From Zanthoxylum bungeanum (Eukaryota; Streptophyta; Magnoliopsida; Sapindales; Rutaceae): a stretch of DNA of 64,000 nucleotides. Under the pieces are notes generated by a model. That model did no database searches, was not told the DNA's origin, and saw nothing but the letters and a program-made list of their open reading frames with translations. The first letter of the stretch is position 1. The number at the start of each line of letters is the position of its first letter. The translations under genes and the position numbers were made by a program. This document shows positions 48,359 through 59,980 of the stretch, in pieces. The stretch covers positions 1-64,000 of the forward strand of contig SKCR01037671.1 of assembly GCA_019454045.1 (NCBI GenBank), in the 5' to 3' direction.

Positions 48359-48648
48359 GAGTGGGTTGACTCCTAGCTTGACAACCTACAATAGTATAAT
48401 GTATATGTACAACCGTTCTGAAAATTTTGTAAAAGCAGAGAAACATTTTTAAGAAATTTTGGCAAAAGGTGTGAAACCTGATATAATTTCATACAACACT
48501 ATTATTTTTTCCTATTGCAAAAATGGTCAGATGAAAGAGGCTTCTTGGATACTTTCGAAAATGAGAGACTTTGGTATTTTTCTAAATGTAATTACCTATA
48601 ATATTTTTGTTGCAAGCTATGCAGTTGATTCATTGCTTTTGATGTGGT
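48359..48648 (+). pseudogene. PPR pseudogene, piece 3 (near C-terminal repeats)
   Basis: Directly after the GAGTG duplication the PPR reading continues: SGLTPSLTTYNSIMYMYNRS, a TAA at 48450-48452, then ILAKGVKPDIISYNTIIFSY, WILSKMRDFG and VITYNIFVASYAVDS. These match the last repeats of the At5g02860-type protein. At 48640 TTTGATGTGGT suggests a small deletion just before the next insertion at 48649. The last 60 or so residues are not found in the window. Confidence 0.92.
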
Positions 48649-49625
48649 TGATCGCGATTTTCACACGTTATGCAAGCGCTCCTATCGCTCAAGTAACATA
48701 AAAGATATCGATCTCACAAGGATTTGTAACCTACGTTACTAATTATTGAAACTAACTACTTACGAGTATCTAATTGAAACTGAAATGTGATTGTTGGTTG
48801 AAGTTGACTATAACTAAAGCAATTAAATAAAACTAGAAAAATTTCAAAGGTAATTAATGAAGAAAAAATATTCAGGGTTGTGAATCCACCCAATATTATT
48901 CTAAAGATGAATTGGTTTTCCTATACTCATGTAATATATTGGCTCATTAACCTAGAACACTAAGATATCCAGAAGCCTCTTTCGATAGTCATGTGCAAAC
49001 ATTCAGAATAAACTAATCAACTATATTTCTATGCTAATTAATTAATCCCAAATTCATTAAGATCAAGTTCTAATTATGACTACACCCGCCCGACAGGTAT
49101 ATTTATATCTTGTAAGGAAATCCCTAAGATAAGATCGTGTGCTATTGAATCTAAGGCTAAACCTAAAATCCATTTGCAAGTTCATCTAAGTTTTCCACAT
49201 CAATCCTATTGGTGATCAAGCAACATGAAGCATTAAGATCAAGATTCAATAAACAAGCCAAAATATCACACAAGATATTAGAAAACTCAATTTATAAACT
49301 TATAAATTCAGGGTTTCATCACAACCCCAAATTATAGATCTAGATATTACACATGCTCATAAACTCTAAATAAATATTCAACAATAAATAAAAAATTAAG
49401 GAGTTAAAATGAAGAAAAAACTCTGTTGAGATCGTCAATCATTCACTCATTGCTATTGAGTTTCTGAGTTGCGATCATTTGATGTGATTTATTTTTCTCC
49501 AAAGTTACCTTGGAGGCTCTGAAATTAGGGTATGAGACCCCCCTCCTTTCATTTTGGGATGAGTTGTGGCTTATATAGGAAGTCTTAGGAGTGGTTCATT
49601 CTCTAGGATGATTCTGATTATCTAC
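48649..49625 (-). repeat. Gypsy LTR fragment (minus strand)
   Basis: The plus-strand left end TGATCGCG..., TTATGCAAGCGCTCCTATCG and GATATCGATCTCACAAGGAT match the U5 end of the LTR at 59981 and, inverted, the solo LTR end at 16960-17030. A minus-strand TATA-like CCTATATAAGCC lies near 49572-49583. The upstream part of this LTR is cut by the Athila-like LTR starting at 49626. Confidence 0.72.
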
Positions 49626-50936
49626 TGATAAATGTGATTTACACACACTTATTCATGCATCATCAGCTTATTATTTTGTTAGATTCCATGTGATTTAATG
49701 TATTTTGGAGTTTTTTTAGTGTTTTATTGATAAGGAGCATTAGAGTAAGGATTTGGAGCAATTGTACGGGTTTTAGGAGCTTATAGGGGCATCAGAAACA
49801 CGCGAGAAAAGCGGACGCAAGCTGAAAATACTCATCCTGGGAAAAGGAGTGGCGTCGCGATGCTCAACATGCTTCACACAATTGTCCTAAGGATTTGGTG
49901 CCGGGACGCCAACTTCTGGCGTCGCGACGCTGCAATGAATTTTCAGACACTTCAGAATAAGCAGTAGCACATGCGCAACAAGACTCTAAGATTTCCTATA
50001 AATATAACATTACGTCCAAAACCCTATGAGGTTCATTAGACACTACAAAAGAGTTAAAAGCATAAAAATTGAGAGATCTTAAGGAAGAGATTGAAGAACA
50101 AGGGAATGAGACAAATATGGTGAAGTTCAGAACCAAAAGGAATTTGATTCGGGTTTTACTCTTTATTTTTCTTCTTCAAACTCTTCTAATTATCATTATG
50201 TTATTGACTCAAATGTTTTTGTTCTTTAATTTAGCCATGAACTAATTCTATTGTTCTAGAGTATGACATAGCCTAATGCTTGAAACTATTTATTGATTGC
50301 CAAATAATTTTTATGAAGTTTTCATTCAGTTTATTTATGTTTTCTTGTGCTTTATGCTTCTTATTTGTTGGCCATAAATTGGATGATTGTATATTTGAAA
50401 TCTATCGCTCGGGAGAGAGGATTTTGAATAGAACCCATAAAATATAATCTTGGAAGTTTATAGAGTTCGGGAAAATATATAATTCCTTGAAAGCCGTTAA
50501 TAAAGAATCACAAGGCATAATGAATTGTTAATTATTAGATTTTTATAGGGATATCGAAGTCGGTAATTAATAATCTTTTCACTATTGCTCGGGAGAGGGA
50601 GTGGAATACTCTATGATTCTTGGCTTATAAACTTAGAAATTGAATAGTAGTTAATTTGGCATCACAAATATATAGTGGATAGCTAGGTGAAATCAGACTC
50701 TAGAATTCATCTCATAATTGATCTTGCAATAAAAGATCGTTTGGTTTCTTACTTGTTTTTGTTTTTAACTTTCCATTTAATTTAAATTTAGATTGTGTTT
50801 CTAGATAAAGTTAGGGTTAGTAATTATAGTTCTTAGTGCAAATTGGTTTCCAATCCCTGTGGGTTCGACACTCATACTTGTCATCTACTAAAATTTGACA
50901 TCGTACACTTGCGGTACAATATAAAATATCGCAACA
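49626..50936 (+). repeat. Athila-like 5' LTR
   Basis: TGATAAATG...CGCAACA ends, about 1.31 kb, with the primer site six bases downstream. It holds GGCGTCGCGA and GGCGTCGCGACGCTG palindromes at 49852-49930 and two GCTCGGGAGAG motifs (50406-50420, 50586-50600). Its partner is absent, so the left end is inferred from the TG and from the break in the preceding LTR. Confidence 0.75.
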
Positions 50937-50942
50937 AGTTTT

Positions 50943-50960
50943 TGGCACCGTTACCGGGGA
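50943..50960 (+). other. Primer binding site, tRNA-Asp type
   Basis: TGGCACCGTTACCGGGGA differs at two positions from the TGGCGCCGTTGCCGGGGA used by Athila/Tat elements. Confidence 0.9.
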
Positions 50961-51101
50961 TTGTGAATTTAATTCACATTAATACTATTATAAACTAAAC
51001 TTAATTTTAATTTAGATTTGAACTTATTTTATTTGTTTAATTTTTAGGTTATTTGAATCTTATCGTGTTATTTCTTTCTTTATTTTGGTACTTGGTAGTG
51101 A

Positions 51102-52745
51102 ATGAGACGATCTAGAAGTCTCGAGTCACTCTTGTTTATTCCTGAAATCGAGCGAACAACAAGAAGACTAAGGAAAAAGAAGAGAGTTGAAAGAATAACA
51201 ATGGCAGCTGAAAACAGATAAGACAACCAGCGTCATGTACCAATCTGAGACCACTTTAAACCCTTCATTGACGATAATTATTCTGGGATTGCGTACCAAC
51301 CAATTAACGCTAACAATTTTGAACTGAAACCCATCCTTATCAACATGGTACAAAAAAACCAATATGGGGAATCAACTGTAGAGGATCCTAACATTCACTT
51401 AAGAATGTTCTTAGAGATGGCTGACTCAATTAAAATGAATGGGGGTAACCAAAGAGACAATTAGGTTACGCTTGTTCCCATTTTCATTGAGGGACAAAAC
51501 GATGGGTTGGATGCAATCCATACTTATGGGAGCATTCTCACATGGGAAGACAAGGTCACACTATTTCTGGAGAAATTCTTCCCCTCTGCTAAATCAGCCC
51601 AGCTGAGAACATAGATTAGCATATTTAAGCAGCTAGAGACTGAGAATCTGTACGAAGCATGGGAGCGCTTTAAGGATCTACTTTGAAGATGCCCACAATA
51701 TAACTATGCAGACTGGGTACAGATTCAATTGTTCTATAATGGGCTGAATGGTCCAAATAGGACTATGGTTGATGCAGCCATTGGGGGAACTCTATTCAAG
51801 AAGTCAGCTAAGGATTCCTACACTCTATTAGATGATATGGCCATTAACAACTTCCAAAGGCCAAGTGAATGCACTATGGTGACCTAGGTAGCAGGCATAC
51901 AAGAAGTGGACCCTCTCGTTACACTAACAGCTTAAGTTTCAACCATATCGACTCATATAGTAGCCATAACCAATCAACGAGTACAACCATCTATTAAATC
52001 TATGATGGCTGCAAATATGTTGTTATTAGAATGAGACCCGAGTTTTGAGCAAGTCCACTATGTGAATAATAGGAACTTCAACAATTATATAGGTAACCCT
52101 GCATCAAACTACTATCATCCTCGACTTCGTCATTCTGTGAACTTCTCTTATGCCAACACAAAGAATGCTTTGCTACCCCCAACTGGTTTCAACAATCGAA
52201 TATCATAACAAAAACCATCATTAGAAGACCTCTTAAGCTCATTTGTCGCCAAATCCACAAAGAGGTTTGAAAAGAATAAGTCACGACTCAACAATATTGA
52301 AACTCACATGGGAAATATGGGGTGACGATGAAATCATTAGAGGTCCAAATTGGCCAGTTTGCCTCCTCTATTACAAACCCACAGAAAGGGTTTTTTCAAG
52401 CAACACCGAGATAAACCCTAAGGAACAATGTCAAGCTATCACTCTTAGGAATGGAAGATATGTCGGTAATGCCTATGATGATCAAGGAAGCCAAGACAAG
52501 GAAGTAGAGCCATAAAGGGACACAATGACGATAAGAGACAATAGTGAAACCACTCCAGTATATGTGAAACCCCAAATTTCTAAGACACCTCTTCCGTCTC
52601 CTCAGCGCTTCCAAAAGAAGAAGTTAGATGCTCAATTCGCTAAATTTCTGGACATTTTTAAAAAGCTTCATATCAACATTCCCTTCACAAATGCTTTGGA
52701 ACAAATGCCCAATTATGTAAAGTTTATAAAGAAGATCATGCCCAA
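51102..52745 (+). pseudogene. Athila-like gag
   Basis: From ATG 51102 the translation reads MRRSRSLESLLFIPEIERTT and continues to MAAENR before a TAA. It then goes on in frame through FELKPILINMVQ, FLEMADSIKMNG, LTWEDKVTLFLEKFFPSAKS, LYEAWERFKDLL and DWVQIQLFYNGLNG, the plant Retrotrans_gag core. It ends with YVNNRNFNNYIGNPASN. At least six stops interrupt it. The 3' part overlaps homology with the fragment at 4371-5361. Confidence 0.9.
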
Positions 52746-53293
52746 ATCGTTGTATGAACATTGGATGGTCATTAATTAAAGATTAATTAATTGGATTAGA
52801 TTGATTGAACAACATGCTTTGTGTGAATACTTGGATGTATTTATATGAATAATGTATATCTGATGGATATTAGTTGGGTGGGGATAATTTTGGAAATTGT
52901 TGTAAATTTGGAATTTATTTATTAAATTGGACCTGCGTGTCCAGCCTTTCACCTCATTATCTCTTTGTATTTCTCTTCTCACCAATTCCCCTAAATGCAA
53001 ATGAAGTTTCTTTTAGTGTTATGTAATTGGGTAGAAGAATGTAAAGTGCTAGCTAGAGAGAAGAAAGAGAGAGATTTGTTCTAGGAACAAATTGTATTAT
53101 ATATCCATCTGCATATCATTATTATTTATCGCGCCTTATTATGCTTTTAGAATTCATGTTTAAAGGTGTATGATGAGACCTAATCAAAGATAATAAATTG
53201 GTTTCCAATTGACACGAAAAAAACCCTCATTAATTATTAAGCGTTTTCCTTCCATTGAGTGGTTCTTTCTCAAGATCCAAGATTGGCATTGGT

Positions 53294-53984
53294 TTGTTAG
53301 CCAAAGTCAAGATCATTGTCCATCGCGGATGTGTTTGAACCACAAAATTTTTGTTACATATCTCATGTCTTGGGCAGTTGTGACTTGTTGGCCAAAGTCA
53401 AGGTCACTTCTGTACATCGACATAGATTACGAAGCTTTCCCACTGTCAATGGGTCACACTTAACTGGAATCATTAAGCTTGTTGAGCCAAAGCCAAGGCT
53501 TAGTTGATTTAGAGGAAAAAGGTTAGGAAATATATATTGGATATATATCTTGGACTTGGAGGTCCACCTACCGGATCTAGGAATTGGATGAGATCCAATT
53601 GATCTTAGAGATCTACCTAGTTAAGTTTCATACAACTTGTTGGCCAAAGTCAAGGCTGTGTGTTATTTAACGGGATCCTAGCCCACTAGGAAACTGGGTT
53701 TCCCGAGTACTCAACAGAGGGTTAGAGGCTCACCGAAAAATAGTGGGAGGCCAGTATTAAATTTGTAATTTCGTTTAATATTTGCTTACACGCGCTCTTT
53801 TATTTTATTTATCGTCGTTATAAATATATTAGTTGGACTAATATTTTTTTATTGCTTTCTTTGAACAGTTAGACTGTACAAGACATCACTCCATTTGTAG
53901 TTCGTTATATAGTTGGACTATAGTAACAATTGCATTTTGAGTGTACCCGATATCGTTGATTTGATAGTTGGACTATTGCAATCG
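53294..53984 (+). repeat. C3 leader with triple GGCCAAAG motif and TGG-spaced inverted repeats
   Basis: Motif copies lie near 53294, 53386 and 53636, at the same relative positions as in C1 and C2. Inverted repeats such as ATAGT-TGG-ACTAT occur at about 53910-53980 just upstream of gag. Confidence 0.82.
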
Positions 53985-53986
53985 AG

Positions 53987-54900
53987 ATGGCTGGAAAGAT
54001 TAGCCTTAGGGACATCATCCTGGGGGATAATGTCTTTAACGGCTCCAATTTTCTAGATTGGGAGATGAATCTTATGATAGTCCTGGAGCCGAGAAGTTAC
54101 TCTATGTCATAGAGAAACCTCTAGGGCCTGAGCCCGGAGTTGAGCAAATAGTAGAGCATGAGCTTTGGAAGACTCATCGTGATGATAATTTTAGTGCTCA
54201 ATCTGTCATGCTTGCCATAATGACTCATCAATTTCGTCGTCAGAACAAAGGATTGGATCCGTATAGTATGATGTTGAAGTTGAAGGATCTTCACAGATCT
54301 AACCTTAGATCTCGGAAGTACGAATTGCAAAAGAAACTCCTTTGCTCGCATATGTCAGAGGGTACATCTATCGAGCACTATGTGTCGCAGATGATTGTTG
54401 ACATCGAATAACTATGTCAGCTGGGCATAACCTTCGAGGCCGAGACTTCCATAGATTTGATCTTACAGTCTCTGCCCGATTGCTGGGGCAGGTTCGTCAT
54501 GAACTATAACATGATGAACCAAGAGAAAATTCTTGGAAAGTTAATGACGATGCTGAAAGAAGCAGATCTAGAGCTTCTGATGGGTAAGAAGCGTGAGGCG
54601 CATCTTACTTCGACATCCTAGAAGGCCAAGGCTTGGCCCAAGGCTTCTGGGGGTGTGAAGAAAATGAAGAAAAATGGCAAGGCCAAATCATCAAAAGTCT
54701 TTTGGGAAGACTAAGAACATATCCCAAGGCGTCTGTCTATATTGTAGCAAATGGGGTCACTGGAAGCGTGACTACCGTGAGTACAAGGCGGAGTTGAAGG
54801 AAGTGAAGACAGACAAGGCTCCGGCTTCAGGTATGTTTGTTATAAATATGTCCACTACTGGTTTTAAAAAATTGGATTTTTGATTCTGGATGTGGTACTC
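53987..54900 (+). pseudogene. C3 gag with degenerate zinc knuckle
   Basis: ATG 53987 gives MAGKISLRDIILGDNVFNGS then FLDWEMNLMIVLE, the copia gag start. A frameshift near 54085 moves the reading to LLYVIEKPLGPEP, LKLKDLHRSNLRSRKYELQ and SEGTSIEHYVSQM, with stops at 54408 and about 54619. The knuckle CLYCSKWGHWKRDY (54740-54781) has Tyr where the last Cys should be. Confidence 0.9.
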
Positions 54901-55304
54901 ACATATGTATTGGTGTGCATGATCTGTTAATTAGAAGGATACTGGCTTCAGATGAGATCGACCTACGAGTCAGAAATGAGACGATAGTCGCTGTTTTGGC
55001 CGTTGGGACCTATGTTTTGTATCTTCCCTCGGGGCATGTAATTACATTAGGTGACTGTTATTTTGTACCTAGTTTGACTAGGAACATCATCTCTTCATTT
55101 TGTTTAACCCGTTGCGGGTATACCTTTGTATTTCGGAACACTGGGTGTTTTTTATATAAAGATAACATTTTGAAATGTACAGTAGATGTTAATAATAGTC
55201 TTTATATTTTGAATATAAATGAATCTCAAACATATAACATGACAAATAAAAGGCTCAAATTGAGTAAAACATATAAAACATATGTGTGGTATTGTTATCT
55301 GTGA
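54880..55304 (+). pseudogene. C3 protease
   Basis: Reading from about 54886 gives DSGCGTHIC, the active-site stretch. It is followed in the 54915-55304 frame by LRVRNETIVAVLAVGTYVL, GDCYFVPSLTRNIIS and LYKDN. One shift separates the active site from the rest. Confidence 0.85.
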
Positions 55305-55334
55305 CACATTAACAAGATTCGTAAATCCACACTT

Positions 55335-56177
55335 TTGAAGAGTGGATACTTGGACGGATTTGATCCTAATTCATATGATGTCTGCGAATCTTGTTTATTA
55401 GGCAAAATGCTTAAAACACTTTTTAGCGGTAAGGGTGTACTTGCCACCGAGCTATTAGCCCTCATTCATAGTGACGTATGTGGGCCCATATCTAGCCAGG
55501 CTAGAGGTGGATATGAATACTTCGTAACCTTACGGATGATGAATCGTGTTATGATTATGTGTATCTTATGAAACACAAGTCGGAAACTTTTGAGAAATTC
55601 AAAGAGTTTCGACACGAAGTAGAAAAACAGACCTGCAAAAGTATTAAAAACATTTCGGTCGGACCGTGGTGGAGAATACTTAAGCAATGAGTTTATCGAT
55701 TACTTGAAAGAATACGGTATTCTTTCACAGTGGACTCCTCCCGGAACACCTCAATTGAACGGTGTATCCGAACGGAGAAACCGAACTTTGTTGGACATGG
55801 TAAGGTCAATGATGAGTCGCATTGAGCTACCAATTTCCTTCTGGGGATACGCATTGAACAGTGCAATACTTATTTTGAATAAGGTTCCGTCAAAGTCTGT
55901 TGGACAGACTCCAATTGAAATATGGACAGGAAAGAAACCGGGTTTCTCATTCCTGAAGATTTGGGGATATTGGGCATATGTTAAACGTTTGGATGGTACC
56001 AAACTAGAACCCAAATCTGATAAGTGCCTATTTGTAATTGATTATCCTAGGGAAACCAAAGGATATTACTTTTATCACCCCACAAGAGAACAAAACATTT
56101 GTTGCTCTCCATGCGGTTTTCCTCGAAAAGAAATTCCTAAATACAGTGGTAAGTGGGAGGAAAGTAGAACTCGATGA
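55335..56177 (+). pseudogene. C3 pre-integrase and integrase
   Basis: 55335-55571 holds LKSGYLDGFDPNSYDVCESC, LLALIHSDVCGPISSQ and ARGGYEYFVT. After a shift, 55704-56177 holds EYGILSQWTPPGTPQLNGVS, ERRNRTLLDMVRSMMS and WGYALNSAILILNKVPSKSV, with the catalytic Glu region intact. The middle of the core is frame-broken. Confidence 0.9.
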
Positions 56178-56385
56178 AAATCGAAGTGATACTGTTCCTG
56201 GCACCGACTCCCTCTCGGAACACGAACAATTCATCAGTGATGAGACTGTTCCATAATCTTCTAATACACAAGAACCACATAGGTCGGAGAGAGTCATAAA
56301 ACAACCTAAAAGGTATGGGTTTGTGATATCACCTCATGTAGATATTAATCTTATTTAGGAATACAAACCGGCTACGTATGAGGAA

Positions 56386-57720
56386 ATGATACAAGGTATC
56401 GACTCCATTTTATGGCAAGAGGCCATGAAGTCGGAAATGGATTCCATGTATACCAACCAAGTTTGGACACTGGTTGATGTACCAGAAGGCATTGTGCCTA
56501 TTGGTAGCAAATGGGTCTTCATGGTGAAGACAGACATGGATGGAAACAAACAAACGTACAAAGTTAGGCTTGTATCGAAAGGGTATCGTCATCAACATGA
56601 TGTCAATTACGACGAAACATTACATGTTGCCATGATTAAATCCATTCGGATAATGCTTACTATTGCTGCATATTTCGATTATGAAATATGACAGATGGAC
56701 GTCGAAACCGCTTTCCTTAATGAAAACCTTTTGGAGGATGTTTATATGCAACACCCTGACAATTTTGTCGTGCTAAAATATGCAAACAAGGTTTGCAAGT
56801 TAAATCGAACCATTTATGGATTGAAGCAAGCATTGCATTCTTGGAACCAACGTTTTGATGAGATCATAATGGTATATGGTTTCATTCAAAACGATGATGA
56901 TTCTTGTGTATATAAGAAGGTTAGTGGGAGCGCACTGATATTGAGTGTCCTATACGTTGATGATGTATTGCTTCTTAGCAATGACATTCCCATACTAAAA
57001 TCGAAGAAAACTTGGCTTTCATTAAAATTCTCTATGAAATTCTTGGGAGAGGCAACTTTTATTCTACGAATAAGGATCTACTAGGATAGATCTAAAATTT
57101 ATTGGCACTCTCCGAGAACTCGTACATTGACAAATATGTATGCGACCTGGTGTCTCATATGCTTTGAGCATCTGCAGTCACTATCAAGCCGATCCAAGTG
57201 ATGGTCACTGGATTGATGTTAAGAACATCCTTTAGTATCTTAGACGAACTAATGGTGCTTTCTTAATTTATAAAGATGGAGAACTTGACGTGACTGGGAT
57301 CACCGATGCAAGTTTCCAAATTGATAAAGACGACTGTAAGCCGTAAAAAGGGTACATATTTTATTTGAACAACGGAACAGTGAGCTGAAAATCTTCCAAG
57401 CAAGATAATGTTACCGATTCAACAAAAAGCGGAATATATTGATGTAGCTGAGGCAGCAAAAGAAGCATTTTGGATCTATAAAATTCCTAATTGGATTAGG
57501 AGTAGTTCTGTTAGCAGCTGAGCTGGGTTATAGCACAAGCTAAGAAACCACGATCTCACCAATGATCTAAGTATGTACTTCGATGGTTTCATCTGATTCG
57601 TGAGATCACACATCGTGGCGATGTGAAGATCGAAAAGATCGTTTCAGATGATAACCTTGCATATCTGCTGACGAAAACGATATCTCAGTAAGATTTTGAG
57701 CGACCCATACATAGTTCAGA
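56386..57720 (+). pseudogene. C3 reverse transcriptase and RNase H remnant
   Basis: 56386-56691 reads WQEAMKSEMDSMYTNQVWTL, GSKWVFMVKTDMDGN and IRIMLTIAAYFDYEI. A TGA follows, then MDVETAFLNENLLEDVYMQ, IYGLKQALHSWNQRFDEI and LSVLYVDDVLLL (56695-57084) with the YVDD catalytic pair intact. RNase H traces continue to about 57720 but are shifted many times. Confidence 0.9.
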
Positions 57721-57762
57721 TGTAGGACACTTGAGTGATTGGCTATATGCCAAGTGGGAGAT

Positions 57763-59640
57763 TGTTGGACAATTATGACCCATAGCATCACTATTTGTAA
57801 AAGACATGGTGTTTTTGTACAAATTAACTATGTGACAAAGGAAATTGCTCTTTTATCATTTTGTAATTGGATTACTTGGATATATAAATGATAAAAATCC
57901 ATATGATTAGTACCGAATTAATAATATATGAGACAGTATTAATCCATGAATTGTTTAATTATTAAATATCTCTAGTCGTAGTATTATCGAGACTGGACAT
58001 CAATAATGCGGAATAGGCTAGTATTACACTTGTGCGCGTTATGGAAGCTTAACGACATAGTTCTCATATATTAAGTATTGGATACTTATGCAAGTGTGAT
58101 AGGAGGTTCTGTTAGCCGTTGGACCGGGAACAGCTTCGCTCTGGATAGACCCATCGGATTCCCATTGGTAGTATGACTATGTGTCTATGGGAATCTGAAT
58201 CAGGGTAGGCGTATGTGGTCTTAACCTGAGACTTGCATCATTAATACTTACGACAATCAGTATACTTTGGTTTTTATCGTCCGGAGCTTTAACAGGTTAT
58301 GTGTACGCCTCTTTTGGGTTTACTGAGAATTGTAGTGTATTGGGTGTGATGTCAAGATGGAAGTATCACTTCAGTCATATGGAGATGATGATCACGCATG
58401 GATACATACTAGTACTCTTAAATGCTGCAGCTATCGGGATAGTATGACTAGGTCATGATTATCTTATTACAGAGACTAGTTGCTAGTGATCTGATATATG
58501 CTTCGTACGGGGCAGACACAATTCAAGCCCTAGGCCTAGCATGTGACATCCGATATTGGATCGTATTACACAATACATTGTATACTACGCCTGATACAGA
58601 TTATATATTCTTTGTTGAATATTTCTAGAGAATTGGGTAGGCACGGTGCTTTGCTAGAAGCCAACCATGTCTTGTAAATCAGTGAGAATGTGGTACGGGG
58701 TACGCACGTGTCGGATAGTCCAACAACCATATTTACTGCCAACATATCCAGAAATCTCTTGGGTCGCTTCCCAAAGATTCACCGATGATATTTTACTCGA
58801 ACAGAATTAATATGGGATTAATTATGAGAAAGAAAATTAATCTGGGATTAATTACGGCAATAATTTATCTTGGATTAAATTCGTCAAGAAAAGAGAACGC
58901 GATTAATTTGGAATTAATCGGCAAAATAAATTTAAAAGTTAAATTAGATTTTTCTATTTAATTTATTTAATTGGGCTAAAATAATATATCAGATATATTA
59001 ATTGAAATTGGATTTCAGTACGGAATTAAAATGGTTTATAACTCAAGCGAACGAATTAATTTGGAATTAATTCGTAAGCAACTTTCGTAATAATTTTGCG
59101 AGGCATAATTATTTAATTAAATTGGATTTAATTATTTAGCGACAGAAAATTCGTTTAGTCGGATTAAACGAACCGCGCCAAAAGTGTGTTGTGTTAGCCA
59201 ACTTGAATTTGGAATTTAATTGGGTGGGACCCACAACTTACATCAAATTTTTGACAAGTGATGGAAATGGTTGGCTTGTATTTAATTCTTCTTTTTCCAA
59301 CACAACCACCAACTTTTTGAAAGTTAAGTCAACACACACTTTTGGATTAGTTTGAACTATTCATCTCCTTCTCTCTTTCATGCTTGGCTGAATTCCATGC
59401 TCCTCTTCTCCATGAATTTTGTTGCAAAATTCACCATTGCTAGCACATTGAGAGTCAAAGAAAGGTGATAGGGAAACTCACCCAAGAGTTTTGAACTCAA
59501 CACAAAGCTTGGAGCTTCCATCAACAAAGAAAGTTTTGAATTTTCTCATCCATTCAATGTGAGTATTACCGCAACTCTTCTTGAATTATTCACACACAAA
59601 TCATTGTTTAGAGATCCTTGGGATTTCTAGGACACTAACA
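57763..59640 (+). repeat. C3 3' LTR
   Basis: TGTTGGAC...CACTAACA, 1878 bp, preceded by the polypurine tract AAGTGGGAGAT (57752-57762). The inverted-repeat array is at about 58805-59085, here with TGG in positions where C2 has TAG. Confidence 0.93.
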
Positions 59641-59980
59641 CAGAGAACGGGAAATATTTCAAGAAGTGATGAAGGACCTCTTCAAAGCATTCTCGAAGTG
59701 GAGATATTTGATGTATGAGGGATTGATTTTATGAGACCCTTTATTTTATCATATGGAAACCTGTACATTTTGGTTGCAGTAGACTACGTCTCCAAATGGG
59801 TTGAAGCAACAACACAACCATCAAATGACTGAAAAGTGGTGATAAAGTTCCTTAAAAATAATATTTTCACTCGCTTCAGAACACCTCGGGCAATCATCAG
59901 TGATGGTGGCACATACTTCTGCAACAGATACTTCGATACACTCATATCTAAATACGGATAAAGTTACCATTGTTTACCAT
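59641..59980 (+). pseudogene. Athila-like integrase fragment
   Basis: Reading includes [60 protein letters not shown] and, in a shifted frame, KVTIVYH. These cover the D,D part of a gypsy integrase core (DYVSKW and ISDGG) up to the YHPQT motif, where the LTR at 59981 interrupts. Confidence 0.92.

Larger units (their letters stand above)
52744..59640 (+). mobile_element. Copia element C3, 5'-truncated
   Basis: The left edge joins gypsy gag directly to the position of the family leader equivalent to 39330 in C2, so the 5' LTR and the first 1.1 kb of leader are absent. Gag-pol follows, and then one 3' LTR (57763-59640). The right flank continues the gypsy integrase at 59641. The coding region is the best preserved of the three family copies. 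Confidence 0.92.
49626..59980 (+). mobile_element. Athila-like Ty3/gypsy element, interrupted and deleted
   Basis: It consists of a 5' LTR (49626-50936), a tRNA-Asp-type primer site, a gag region (51102-52745), then a truncated copia insertion (52744-59640), then part of integrase (59641-59980). Protease, RT and RNase H are missing between gag and integrase. No 3' LTR follows, because another LTR begins at 59981 inside the integrase. Confidence 0.85.
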
